Under the pieces are notes generated by a model, which did not search any database, was not told where the DNA came from, and worked only from the letters and a program-made list of their open reading frames with translations. Made by a program: the position numbers and the translations under genes. Below, in pieces: positions 34,293-42,761 of a stretch of DNA of 64,000 bases. Every line of letters begins with the position of its first letter. Position 1 is the stretch's first letter. The stretch covers positions 124,001 through 188,000 of the forward strand of contig DASUEU010000049.1 in NCBI GenBank assembly GCA_036274895.1, read 5' to 3'. This stretch comes from CALMKX01 sp036274895 (GTDB lineage: Bacteria > Acidobacteriota > Thermoanaerobaculia > Multivoradales > SZUA-115).

Positions 34293-35158
34293 CCGCTTCA
34301 CTCGCCCGTCGCGTCATCCCCTGCCTGGACGTGCGCGGGGGGCGGGTGGTCAAGGGAGTGCGCTTCGAGCACCTGCGCGACCTCGGCGAGCCGGCCGAGG
34401 CCGCCGAGCGCTACGCCCGCCAGGGCGCGGACGAGATTGTCTTCCTCGACATCACGGCCTCGCACGAGCGTCGCGGCACGGCTCTCGAGTGGGTGGAGGC
34501 CGCCGCGAGGAAGGTCTTCATCCCCCTGACGGTGGGCGGCGGCGTCTCCTCGGTGGAGGACGCCCGCGCCCTGCTCCTCGCCGGGGCGGACAAGGTCGGG
34601 GTCAACAGCGCCGCCGTGGCCCGGCCGGAGCTGATCGGTGAGCTCGCCGAACGCTTCGGCAGCCAGTGCGTGGTGCTGTCAGTGGACGCTCGCCGCGCCG
34701 GGGCCGGGTGGGAGGTGGTCACCCACGGCGGCCGCCGAGCCACCGGCCGCGACGCCCTCGCGTGGATCGAGGAGGGTTGCCGCCGGGGTGCCGGGGAGAT
34801 CCTGCTGACCTCGATCGACGGCGACGGCACGCGGGCCGGCTATGACCTCGAGCTGCTCGCGGCGGTGACCGGCCGGGTACGGGTGCCGGTGATCGCCTCG
34901 GGCGGTGCCGGCACCCATGAGCACCTGGCCCAAGCTCTCGAGGCCGGGGCCTCGGCGGTGCTGGCCGCCTCGATCTTTCACGAGGGCAGCTGGACGGTGG
35001 GCGAGGTGAAGCGGGAGCTGGCTGCGCGCGGCTTCCCGATCCGTCCCGCCCCCGAAGTGGCTGGCACCTCGAGAAGAGGAGTGCTTCCCGAAGTGGCTGG
35101 CACCTCGGCAGGGAGTCGGTTCCCCGAAATGGCTGGCACCTCGGAGGAGGACTCATGA
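34289..35158 (+). CDS. hisF: Imidazole glycerol phosphate synthase, cyclase subunit, with repeat-encoded tail
   Basis: 289 residues from the GTG at 34289 (GTGA overlap). TIM barrel with RRVIPCLDVRGGRVVKG (catalytic Asp), VFLDITASHERR, VGGGVSSVEDARALL, EILLTSIDGDGTRAGYDLEL (second Asp) and VIASGGAGTHEHL. The family normally ends at AARGFPIR. Here about 33 more residues follow, made of three REP units translated as PEVAGTS, PEVAGTS and PEMAGTS. The natural stop has apparently been lost by repeat insertion. The last repeat ends in GGAGGAGG, the ribosome-binding site of hisIE. Confidence 0.94.
   Translation: MTASLARRVIPCLDVRGGRVVKGVRFEHLRDLGEPAEAAERYARQGADEIVFLDITASHERRGTALEWVEAAARKVFIPLTVGGGVSSVEDARALLLAGADKVGVNSAAVARPELIGELAERFGSQCVVLSVDARRAGAGWEVVTHGGRRATGRDALAWIEEGCRRGAGEILLTSIDGDGTRAGYDLELLAAVTGRVRVPVIASGGAGTHEHLAQALEAGASAVLAASIFHEGSWTVGEVKRELAARGFPIRPAPEVAGTSRRGVLPEVAGTSAGSRFPEMAGTSEEDS
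35050..35145 (-). repeat. Three REP units forming the 3' end of hisF
   Basis: Copies at about 35050-35072, 35085-35109 and 35121-35145, spaced about 36 bases apart and all in the same reading frame. This is the densest REP cluster in the window. Confidence 0.9.
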
Positions 35159-35784
35159 GCCTCGATCTCGACGCCCTTCGCTTCGACGAGAAGGGGCTGA
35201 TGCCCGTGGTGGTGCAGCACGCCGCCACCGGGGCGGTGCTGATGCTGGCCTTCGCCGACCGCGAGGCCGTGGCGCGTACGGTGGCGACCGGCGAGGTGTG
35301 GTTCTGGAGCCGCTCGCGGCAGGGGCTGTGGAAGAAGGGGGAGACCTCGGGCAACGTGCTCCGGGTGGCGAGCCTCTACGCCGACTGCGACGGTGACTCC
35401 CTGCTGGTGCGGGCCTGGCCGGCGGGGCCGACCTGCCACCGGGGCACGGCGAGCTGCTTTGACGGCGCCCCGGCGAGCCTGGAGCTGGGCTGGCTGGCGG
35501 AGGTGGTGGCCTCGCGCCGGGCTGCCTCACCCGAGTCGAGCTACACCGCCCGGCTGCTCGCCGAGGGCCTCGACCGGGTGGCCCAGAAGGTGGGGGAGGA
35601 GGGGGTCGAGACCGCCCTCGCCGCCGTGCGCCATGGGCCCGGCGACCCTCGCCTGGCGAGCGAGGCCGCGGACCTGCTCTATCACCTGGTGGTGCTGCTC
35701 GAGGCCACCAGCGTGGGTCTGCCCGAGGTGGCCGAAGTGCTGGTCCGGCGGGCCGCCCAGAAGACCCGAGGAGGAGAGCGATGA
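35155..35784 (+). CDS. hisIE: Bifunctional phosphoribosyl-AMP cyclohydrolase / phosphoribosyl-ATP pyrophosphatase
   Basis: 209 residues, ATG at 35155 (ATGA overlap with hisF). The HisI domain (1-110) has LMLAFADREAVA, WFWSRSRQGLWKKGETSGN, DCDGD and TCHRGTASC (Zn ligands). The HisE domain (115-209) has SYTARLLAEGLDRVAQKVG and EEGVETALAAVRH, then EAADLLYHLVVLL. It performs steps two and three of His synthesis. Last his gene before trpE. Confidence 0.95.
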   Translation: MSLDLDALRFDEKGLMPVVVQHAATGAVLMLAFADREAVARTVATGEVWFWSRSRQGLWKKGETSGNVLRVASLYADCDGDSLLVRAWPAGPTCHRGTASCFDGAPASLELGWLAEVVASRRAASPESSYTARLLAEGLDRVAQKVGEEGVETALAAVRHGPGDPRLASEAADLLYHLVVLLEATSVGLPEVAEVLVRRAAQKTRGGER

Positions 35785-37307
35785 CGAGATCGACCGGCTT
35801 TCTGGATCCCGCTCTGTTGGTCGCGCCGGGGCCGGGAGGGTCGCCCGCCCGTGTGGTGCCTCACCGCCGTGAGCTGCTGGCCGACACCCTGACGCCGCTG
35901 GCTGCCTACGAGCGCCTGGGCCGGCTGTCGCCCGTACGGTTCCTCTTCGAGAGCGTCACCGGCGGCGAGCGGGTGTCCCGCTACAGCCTGCTGGGCGCCG
36001 CGCCGCGGGAGATCTACCGCCTCTTCCCCGACGGCCTCGAGCGCGAGCGGGACGGGGTCCGCAGCCGCCTGCCCGGCCCGCCCCTGGCGGCCCTGTCGGG
36101 CGTGGTCTCGGCCTACGGCGCCCAGTCCGGCGATCTGCCCGACTCTGGCGACCTGCCTATGAGCGGTGGCTTCGTGGGCTTCTTCGGCTACGACCTGGTG
36201 CGTTTGCTCGAGCGCCTGCCCGGTCGCCCACCAGATCCCTTCGGCCTGCCCTGGGCTTGGCTCGGCCGCTTCGACACCGTGGTGGTCTTCGATCACGCCT
36301 ACCAGCGGCTGGTCGCGGTGGCCAACGAGGTCGAGGGCGAGAGCGACGCCGCCGGTGCCAAGGCCCGCCTGGACGAGGTGGAGGCCCTGCTCTCCGGCCC
36401 CGGGGAGCGGGGGGCCGCCGCCCTGCCGGCCACCTTGCCGCCGCCTCCGCCGGCCACCCCCAGCCTCTCCGGGCCGGCGTTCCAGGCAGCGGTCGAGCGG
36501 GCCAAGGAGCACATCGCCGCCGGGGACATCTTCCAGGTCGTCCTCGCCCGGCGCTTCCGGGTCGAGGGGGAGCACGATCCCCTCACCCTCTACCGGGCCC
36601 TGCGCCGCATCAACCCCTCGCCCTACATGGTGCTGCTGGAGATGCCCGAGGCCGCTCTGGTCGGGGCCTCGCCCGAGATGCTGGTGAAGAAGACCGGCAC
36701 CCGGGTCGAAACCCGCCCGATCGCCGGCACCCGGCCCCGGGGCACCGACCGCGAGGCCGACGAGCACCTGGCCGCCGAGCTCGCCGCCGACCCCAAGGAG
36801 AGGGCCGAGCACGTGATGCTGGTGGACCTGGGGAGGAACGACCTCGGCCGCATCTGCCGGGCCGGCTCGGTGGCCGTGGCGAGCTTCCTCGAGATCGAGC
36901 GTTACAGCCACGTCATGCACCTGGTCTCGAGCGTCGCGGGGGAGCTGCCCGGCAGGGAGGCGGGGCCGGCCGCGGCCCTCGCCGCTCTGCTCGCCGCCCT
37001 GCCCGCGGGCACGGTGTCGGGGGCGCCCAAGATCCGCGCCATGGAGATCATCGACGAGCTGGAGCCCGAGGCCCGCGGTCCCTATGCCGGGGCGGTGGGC
37101 TATCTGTCATTCACCGGCGACCTCGACACCTGCATCACCATCCGCACCCTGGTGGTGGCGCAGGGTGAGACCTCGGTGACCGCCGGCGCCGGCATCGTCG
37201 CTGACTCGGAGCCCGCGGCCGAGCAGCGGGAGACCGAGAACAAGGCGGCCGCCCTGCTCGCCGCCGTCGAGCTGGCCCGACAGCTGGATCGGAGGAGCTC
37301 GCCATGA
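35781..37307 (+). CDS. trpE: Anthranilate synthase component I
   Basis: 508 residues, ATG at 35781 (ATGA overlap). N-terminal Trp-binding region with FLFESVTGGERVSRYSLLG, corresponding to the LLES feedback motif. The catalytic domain has HIAAGDIFQVVLARRF, NPSPYMVLLE, ETRPIAGTRPRG, HVMLVDLGRNDLGRI and GTVSGAPKIRAMEIIDELEP. Converts chorismate to anthranilate with ammonia from TrpG. It directly follows hisIE with no terminator or new promoter in between. Confidence 0.95.
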   Translation: MTRSTGFLDPALLVAPGPGGSPARVVPHRRELLADTLTPLAAYERLGRLSPVRFLFESVTGGERVSRYSLLGAAPREIYRLFPDGLERERDGVRSRLPGPPLAALSGVVSAYGAQSGDLPDSGDLPMSGGFVGFFGYDLVRLLERLPGRPPDPFGLPWAWLGRFDTVVVFDHAYQRLVAVANEVEGESDAAGAKARLDEVEALLSGPGERGAAALPATLPPPPPATPSLSGPAFQAAVERAKEHIAAGDIFQVVLARRFRVEGEHDPLTLYRALRRINPSPYMVLLEMPEAALVGASPEMLVKKTGTRVETRPIAGTRPRGTDREADEHLAAELAADPKERAEHVMLVDLGRNDLGRICRAGSVAVASFLEIERYSHVMHLVSSVAGELPGREAGPAAALAALLAALPAGTVSGAPKIRAMEIIDELEPEARGPYAGAVGYLSFTGDLDTCITIRTLVVAQGETSVTAGAGIVADSEPAAEQRETENKAAALLAAVELARQLDRRSSP

Positions 37308-37885
37308 TCCTGGTGGTCGACAACTACGACTCCTTCACCTACAACCTGGTGCAGATGATCGCCGCCACCGGGGCCGAGACCGCAGTGGTGAGAAACGACG
37401 CCACGGACGTCGCCGGCCTCTTGGCCCGGGGGCCGGCCGGCATCGTGCTCTCCCCTGGCCCGGGCCGTCCGGAGGACGCCGGCCTCTGTCCGGACCTCTT
37501 CCGTGCCCGACCGGCCGTGCCCATCTTGGGCGTCTGTCTCGGCCACCAGGCCCTGGGGCTGGCCTTCGGGGCGGAGGTACGGCGGGCCGCGCGGCTGATG
37601 CACGGCAAGCCCTCGGCGGTTCGGCACGACGGCCGGGGGATCTTCGCCGGCCTGCCCGATCCCTTTACCGCCGGCCGCTACCACAGCCTGGAGGTGGGGG
37701 AGGAATCCCTGCCCGACTGCCTGGAGCCCGTGGCCCGGGCCGAGGACGGTACCCTGATGGCCATGCGTCACCGCGAGCTGCCCTACTGGGGGGTGCAGTT
37801 CCATCCCGAGTCCGTGCTCACCGCCGCCGGCCCCGAGCTGCTGGCCAATTTCTTGGCCCTGACCCTCGCCGGGGTGGCGCGGTGA
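37304..37885 (+). CDS. trpG: Anthranilate synthase component II (glutaminase)
   Basis: 193 residues, ATG at 37304 (ATGA overlap). Class I glutamine amidotransferase: VVDNYDSFTYNLVQ, SPGPGRPEDAGL, nucleophile Cys in LGVCLGHQALGLAFG, GVQFHPESVLT. May also serve as PabA; this cannot be told from the sequence. Confidence 0.95.
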   Translation: MILVVDNYDSFTYNLVQMIAATGAETAVVRNDATDVAGLLARGPAGIVLSPGPGRPEDAGLCPDLFRARPAVPILGVCLGHQALGLAFGAEVRRAARLMHGKPSAVRHDGRGIFAGLPDPFTAGRYHSLEVGEESLPDCLEPVARAEDGTLMAMRHRELPYWGVQFHPESVLTAAGPELLANFLALTLAGVAR

Positions 37886-38928
37886 GCGCTCCGGCGACCG
37901 GCGGCGCCCTCGACGCCCGCCAGGCCCTGGCCCGCTGGATGAGCGGCGGGTCCCTGTCGCACGGGGAGACCGAAGATCTTTTCGGCCAGCTGATGGACGG
38001 CGCCGTGCCGGACACCCTGAAGTCCGCCCTGCTGGTGGCCCTGGCCATGAAAGGGGAGAGCGAGGAGGAGATCGCCGGGGCGGCGTCGGCCATGCGCCGG
38101 CGGGTGGTGGCGATCCCCCACTCCCGGCCCGAGGTGGTGGATACCTGCGGCACCGGCGGTGACGGCAAGGGAGGCTTCAACGTCTCGACGGCCGCCGCTT
38201 TCGTGGTGGCGGGGGCGGGGGCGCCGGTGGCCAAGCACGGCAACCGCTCGGTGTCCAGCCGCTCGGGCAGCGCCGACGTGCTGGCGGCCCTGGGCGTGCC
38301 CCTGGACGTGACTCCGGAGACCGCGGCCCGCTCCATCGACGAGATCGGCATCGCCTTCCTGTTCGCGCCCCGGTTGCACCCGGCCATGGCGGCGGTGGCC
38401 CCGGTGCGCCGCGAGCTGGCGGTGCGCACGGTGTTCAACCTGCTGGGACCCCTGACCAACCCGGCCGGGGCCCGGCGGCAGGTGATCGGGGTCTACGCCG
38501 AGGCGCGGGTGGAGCCCGTGGCGCGGGTGCTCGCCCGCCTGGGCTGCGAGCACGCCCTGGTGGTGCACGGCTCGGACGGTTTCGACGAGATCACCACCAC
38601 CGGTCCGACTCTGGTGACCGAGGTGCGGGGCGGCGAGGTCCGGAGCTACCAGCTCGAGCCCCTCGAGCTGGGGGTGGCGCGGGCCCGGCCCGAGGAGCTG
38701 GCCGGCGGCGACGCCGAGGACAACGCCCGCCGCCTGCTCGCCCTGCTCGAGGGGGAGCCGGGGCCCCTCGCCGACATGGTGGCCGTCAACGCCGGAGCCG
38801 CTCTCTACGTGGCCGGCCTCGCCGCGTCCCTCGCCGAGGGCCTGGCCCTGGCCCGGGCGACTCTCGCCTGCGGCGCGGCCCGGGCCAAGCTCCAGGCCTT
38901 GCGCACTTTCAGAGGGGGACCGGCATGA
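37882..38928 (+). CDS. trpD: Anthranilate phosphoribosyltransferase
   Basis: 348 residues from the GTG at 37882 (GTGA overlap). Motifs: VVDTCGTGGDGKGGFNVSTA, VAKHGNRSVSSRSGSADVL, FLFAPRLHPAM and FNLLGPLTNPAG. Transfers phosphoribose from PRPP to anthranilate. Length is normal. Confidence 0.95.
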   Translation: MSAPATGGALDARQALARWMSGGSLSHGETEDLFGQLMDGAVPDTLKSALLVALAMKGESEEEIAGAASAMRRRVVAIPHSRPEVVDTCGTGGDGKGGFNVSTAAAFVVAGAGAPVAKHGNRSVSSRSGSADVLAALGVPLDVTPETAARSIDEIGIAFLFAPRLHPAMAAVAPVRRELAVRTVFNLLGPLTNPAGARRQVIGVYAEARVEPVARVLARLGCEHALVVHGSDGFDEITTTGPTLVTEVRGGEVRSYQLEPLELGVARARPEELAGGDAEDNARRLLALLEGEPGPLADMVAVNAGAALYVAGLAASLAEGLALARATLACGAARAKLQALRTFRGGPA

Positions 38929-39722
38929 GCCAGCTGCCGGACGTGCTGGCCCGCATCGTCGAGGGGCGCCGGCGGCACCTGGCAGCGGAGTGGCAGCGAC
39001 CGGGTCCCCGCAATCTGCTGCTGGACGAGGGGCCTGTGCAGACCGCCGAGACCAACTCCTTCCTCGCCGCCCTGGAGGCCCGGCGGGGCCGGGCGGTGAT
39101 CGCCGAGGTCAAGATGGGCTCGCCCCGGCTGGGGTCCCTTGCCGGCCGCTTCGACCCGGAAGCGCAGGCCCGGCTCTACGCCGAGCACGGCGCCGCCTGC
39201 CTGTCGGTGGTGGTGGAGCCGGATTTCTTCCACGGCTCCTACGAGCTGCTGGAGCGTTGCCGCGAGGCCTCTGGCCTGCCGGCCATCGCCAAGGACTTCG
39301 CCGTCAGCCCCCGCCAACTGCTCTGGGCCCGGGACGCCGGGGCGAGCGCCGTGCTGCTGATGGCGGTGCTCTTCGAGAGCTTCGAGGACCTGACGAGCTA
39401 CGCCTGGATGGCCCGCGGCCTGGGGCTGGTGCCGCTGGTGGAAGTCGACTCGGCGGCCGACCTGCCCAAGCTGCGCGGCGCGCCGTGGGAGCTGGTGGGG
39501 GTCAACAACCGCGACCTGCGCACCTTCGAGGTGAGCCTCGCGCGCAGCATCGAGCTCGCCAAACGGCTGCCCAAGGAGGCCCTGAAAGTGGCCGAGAGCG
39601 GTATCTCCGGGAGGGAGCAGGTGGAGCGGCTCGCCGCCGCCGGCTTCGACGCCTTCTTGATCGGCGAGAGCCTGCTCACGGCAGAGGATCCGGCGGCGAA
39701 GCTGGAAGAGCTGGTGGGATGA
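38925..39722 (+). CDS. trpC: Indole-3-glycerol phosphate synthase
   Basis: 265 residues, ATG at 38925 (ATGA overlap). TIM barrel with VIAEVKMGSPRLGSL (usually K-x-SPS), ACLSVVVEPDFFHGS, AIAKDFAV (catalytic Lys), LVGVNNRDLRTFEV and VAESGISGREQVERL. Closes the indole ring before TrpA/TrpB. The usual SPS is SPR here, a small change in the phosphate loop. Confidence 0.94.
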   Translation: MSQLPDVLARIVEGRRRHLAAEWQRPGPRNLLLDEGPVQTAETNSFLAALEARRGRAVIAEVKMGSPRLGSLAGRFDPEAQARLYAEHGAACLSVVVEPDFFHGSYELLERCREASGLPAIAKDFAVSPRQLLWARDAGASAVLLMAVLFESFEDLTSYAWMARGLGLVPLVEVDSAADLPKLRGAPWELVGVNNRDLRTFEVSLARSIELAKRLPKEALKVAESGISGREQVERLAAAGFDAFLIGESLLTAEDPAAKLEELVG

Positions 39723-40687
39723 GGGAGGAGATCCTCGAGCTTCCGTGCGGCGCCGGTCCGCGCGAGGGATTGAAATCCCTCGCTACCCACGAACGTCCCT
39801 GGCGGGACGGGGGAGGGATCCCTCCTCCCACCCGAAGAGATCCCTCCACTCCGCCCTCGTCGCTACGCTCCTCAGGCTCCGGTCGGGATGACAGCGGTTG
39901 CTCTGGGGCACGTCGCTCCGCTGTCATCCCGAGCGGAGGGCCGGAGGCCCGTAGCCGAGGGATCTCCTGGGCGGGGGGAGGTCCGCCTCCCCCGTCCCGC
40001 CAGGGACGTTCGTGGGTAGCGAGGGATTTCAATCCCTCGGGCACCCGGCGACCGGCCTCCCTCCCCCTCATCAAGATCTGCGGCGTCACCACCGTCGAGG
40101 ACGCCCTGCTCGCCGCCCAACGAGGTGCCAGCCATCTCGGGCTGAACTTCTTTCCGCCGAGCCCGCGCTGCCTGGAACCGGCCGCGGCGCGGGAGATCGC
40201 CGAGGCGGTGCGGGGGCGGGTGGCGCTGGTGGGGGTGTTCGTCGACCGGCCGCGGGCGGAGGTGGAGGCCATCGATGCTGCCGTGAGCCTCGACCTGCTG
40301 CAGTTCCACGGCGCCGAGACGCCGGAGGACCTGGCGCCCTTCGGGGCGCGGGCGATCAAGGTCTTCCGCTTGCGGCCGGAGGACCCCTTGCCCGACCTCG
40401 CGGCCTTTCCCGCAGCCTGGGGCTTCCTCTTCGACGTCTGGCACCCGGCTCTCCACGGCGGCACGGGGGAGGGCTGGGACTTCTCGCGCCTGGCCGCCCT
40501 GCCCCGGGGCCGCCCCGTCCTGGTCGCCGGGGGCATCCGCCCGGGCAATGTCGCGGCCGCGCTGGCGGCCAGTGGTGCCGCCGGGGTGGATGTCTGCTCC
40601 GGTGTAGAGTCCGCGCCGGGAAAGAAGGACCCGGAGCTCCTCGCCCAACTCTTCCGAGAGGTCCACCACTATGCGGGCATTGCCTGA
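39719..40687 (+). CDS. trpF: Phosphoribosylanthranilate isomerase with a mobile-element-encoded N-terminal insertion
   Basis: 322 residues from the ATG at 39719, which overlaps the trpC stop as ATGA, the same coupling used throughout the operon. The TrpF barrel begins only at LIKICGVTTVEDALLA (about base 40070) and continues through LVGVFVDR, LDLLQFHGAE and VLVAGGIRPGNVAAAL, ending GVDVCSGVES. The first ~115 residues include ~93 encoded by a 278-bp inverted-repeat element (39763-40040). No ATG or GTG in frame lies between the element and the barrel; a TTG at 39770 is the only other candidate. The conserved AGAxxLG segment is encoded by a REP unit (RGASHLG). The gene is probably functional as all catalytic motifs remain. 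Confidence 0.88.
   Translation: MREEILELPCGAGPREGLKSLATHERPWRDGGGIPPPTRRDPSTPPSSLRSSGSGRDDSGCSGARRSAVIPSGGPEARSRGISWAGGGPPPPSRQGRSWVARDFNPSGTRRPASLPLIKICGVTTVEDALLAAQRGASHLGLNFFPPSPRCLEPAAAREIAEAVRGRVALVGVFVDRPRAEVEAIDAAVSLDLLQFHGAETPEDLAPFGARAIKVFRLRPEDPLPDLAAFPAAWGFLFDVWHPALHGGTGEGWDFSRLAALPRGRPVLVAGGIRPGNVAAALAASGAAGVDVCSGVESAPGKKDPELLAQLFREVHHYAGIA
39763..40040. mobile_element. MITE-like element with 54-bp perfect inverted repeats inside trpF
   Basis: The left arm 39763-39816 and right arm 39987-40040 are perfect 54-base reverse complements. Each outer end is itself a palindrome (CGAGGGATT-GA-AATCCCTCG). The interior holds a second imperfect inverted repeat (GAGATCCCTC...TCGGGATGACAGCGG at about 39837-39897 against CCGCTGTCATCCCGA...GAGGGATCTC at about 39918-39967). 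It encodes no protein of its own but has no stop codon in the trpF frame. It looks like a nested non-autonomous palindromic element. Confidence 0.88.
40121..40141 (+). repeat. REP-like unit inside trpF
   Basis: CGAGGTGCCAGCCATCTCGG differs from consensus at one or two bases and is read as RGASHLG, matching the conserved GA-x-x-LG strand turn of TrpF. Confidence 0.7.
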
Positions 40688-41942
40688 CCGCCGCGGCTAC
40701 TTCGGCCCCTACGGCGGCCGTTTCGTCCCCGAGACCCTGATGGCACCGTTGGCCGAGCTGGCGGCGGCCTACGACCGGGCGAAGAAGAGCCGGTCGTTTA
40801 CCAAGCGCCTCGAGCATCTGCTGGCGACCTACGTCGGCCGGCCCACACCGCTCTATTTCGCCGAGCGTCTCAGCGAGGAGCTGGGGGGGGCGCGCATCTA
40901 CTTGAAGCGGGAGGACCTGCTCCACACCGGCGCGCACAAGATCAACAACGCCCTCGGCCAGGCCCTGCTCGCCCGCGAGATGGGCAAGGGGCGGGTGATC
41001 GCCGAGACCGGGGCCGGCCAGCACGGCGTGGCAACGGCGACGGCCGCAGCCCTGCTGGGCCTGTCCTGCACGGTCTACATGGGTGCCGAGGACATGCGGC
41101 GCCAGCGCCTGAACGTCGAGCGCATGCGCCTTCTGGGGGCCCGCGTCGAGGCGGTGGACGCGGGCAGCCGCACGCTCAAGGACGCCATCAACGAGGCCCT
41201 GCGCGACTGGGTCACCCACGTGCGCACCACCCATTACATCCTGGGCTCAGTGCTCGGCCCGGACCCCTACCCGCGGATGGTGCGGGACTTCCACCAGGTG
41301 ATCGGCATCGAGGCCCGGCGCCAGCTCAAGCGCGCCACCGGCCGCGAGACCCCGGACCTGGCCATCGCCTGCGTGGGCGGCGGTTCGAACTCGATCGGCC
41401 TCTTCTCGGCGTTCCTCGACTCGCGGCGCACGCGGCTGGTGGGAGTGGAGGCCGGGGGCCGCGGCGGCCGGCTGGGCGAGCACGCGGCCCGCTTCGCGGG
41501 CGGTGGCCTCGGGGTGCTCCACGGCACGCGCACCATGGTGTTGCAGGACGACGACGGCCAGATCGCCGCCACCCACTCGGTGTCGGCCGGCCTCGACTAC
41601 CCGGCGGTGGGCCCCGAGCACGCCTTCCTGCACGACCTCGGCCGCATCGAGTACACGGCGGTGGACGACGCCGAGGCGATCGACGCCTTCCATCGGCTGG
41701 CCGAAACCGAGGGGATCCTCCCCGCCCTCGAGAGTGCCCACGCCGTGGCCGAGGCGATCCGCCGGGCGCCCTCGATGCCCAAGAAGTGGCTGCTGCTGAT
41801 CAACCTCTCCGGCCGTGGCGACAAGGACCTCGACTCGGTGCTGGCCTTCGACGCCGAGCGGGAACGCCGAGCCGCTGAGCGCCGGCGCCGGCCCCGGGCG
41901 GTCCCCCACGGCTTCGGCGGCGACGATCTCGAGGTGGGCTGA
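40671..41942 (+). CDS. trpB: Tryptophan synthase beta chain
   Basis: 423 residues, ATG at 40671, overlapping trpF by 17 bases. PLP enzyme: YFGPYGGRFVPETLM, GRPTPLYFAERL, LKREDLLHTGAHKINNALGQ (PLP Lys), ETGAGQHGVATA, CVGGGSNSIGLFSAFL and GLDYPAVGPEH. The C-terminus has a short extension rich in Arg (RERRAAERRRRPRAVP). Forms Trp from indole and serine with TrpA. Confidence 0.96.
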   Translation: MRALPDRRGYFGPYGGRFVPETLMAPLAELAAAYDRAKKSRSFTKRLEHLLATYVGRPTPLYFAERLSEELGGARIYLKREDLLHTGAHKINNALGQALLAREMGKGRVIAETGAGQHGVATATAAALLGLSCTVYMGAEDMRRQRLNVERMRLLGARVEAVDAGSRTLKDAINEALRDWVTHVRTTHYILGSVLGPDPYPRMVRDFHQVIGIEARRQLKRATGRETPDLAIACVGGGSNSIGLFSAFLDSRRTRLVGVEAGGRGGRLGEHAARFAGGGLGVLHGTRTMVLQDDDGQIAATHSVSAGLDYPAVGPEHAFLHDLGRIEYTAVDDAEAIDAFHRLAETEGILPALESAHAVAEAIRRAPSMPKKWLLLINLSGRGDKDLDSVLAFDAERERRAAERRRRPRAVPHGFGGDDLEVG

Positions 41943-41952
41943 AGGAGGGACG

Positions 41953-42750
41953 ATGAGCGAGATCGAGCGCGTCTTCCGCCGTTGCCGCCGCGAGCGCCGG
42001 GCGGCCTTCATCCCCTTCCTGGTGGCCGGGGACCCGGACCTCGACACCACCGCCGGCCTGCTCGATGCCCTGGTGGCGGGCGGAGCGGACCTGATCGAGA
42101 TCGGCGTGCCCTTCTCGGACCCGATCGCCGACGGCCCGGTGATCCAGCGCGCTGCGACGCGGGCCCTCGAAGGGGGCGTCACCCTCTCGAAGGTGCTGGC
42201 CCTGGTGGCGGCGAAGCGCCCGAGCCTGGGGGTGCCGATCGTCCTGTTCAGCTACTTCAATCCCCTCCAGGTGCGGGGCGCCGAGCTTTTCGCCGAGCAA
42301 GCCGCAGCCTCGGGGGTGGACGGCGTGCTGTGCGTGGACCTGCCCCCCGAGGAGGGGGACCTGCTGGCGCCGGCCCTGGCGCGCCACGGCCTCGACACGA
42401 TCTTCCTGCTCTCGCCCACCAGCGGCCCGGAGCGGGTGGCCAAGGTCGAGAGAGTGGCCTCGGGCTTCGTCTACTACGTGTCGGTCACCGGCACCACCGG
42501 GGAGCGGCGCCGGGTCGGCAAGGGCCTCGGCAAGACGGTCAGGCGGCTGCGCAAGAAGCTCGATCTGCCCCTGGCCGTGGGCTTCGGCATCTCGACCCCC
42601 GAGCAGGTGGCCGAGGTGGCCGCCATGGCCGACGGCGTGGTGGTGGGCAGCGCCCTGGTGCGTTTTGTCGAGGAGCATGCCGGGCATCCGCAGCTCGCCC
42701 GGTTGCTCGAAAGAAAGGTCCGAGAGCTCGCAGCCCCGTTGCGCGGGTGA
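41953..42750 (+). CDS. trpA: Tryptophan synthase alpha chain
   Basis: 265 residues from the ATG at 41953 with AAGGAGG upstream; the longer frame runs back into trpB and is not used. Motifs: FIPFLVAGDPDLDTT, DLIEIGVPFSDPIADGPVIQ (catalytic Glu and Asp), FYYV region SGFVYYVSVTGTTGER and GFGISTPEQV. Last biosynthetic gene of the superoperon. Confidence 0.95.
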   Translation: MSEIERVFRRCRRERRAAFIPFLVAGDPDLDTTAGLLDALVAGGADLIEIGVPFSDPIADGPVIQRAATRALEGGVTLSKVLALVAAKRPSLGVPIVLFSYFNPLQVRGAELFAEQAAASGVDGVLCVDLPPEEGDLLAPALARHGLDTIFLLSPTSGPERVAKVERVASGFVYYVSVTGTTGERRRVGKGLGKTVRRLRKKLDLPLAVGFGISTPEQVAEVAAMADGVVVGSALVRFVEEHAGHPQLARLLERKVRELAAPLRG

Positions 42751-42761
42751 GAGGAGGAGGC

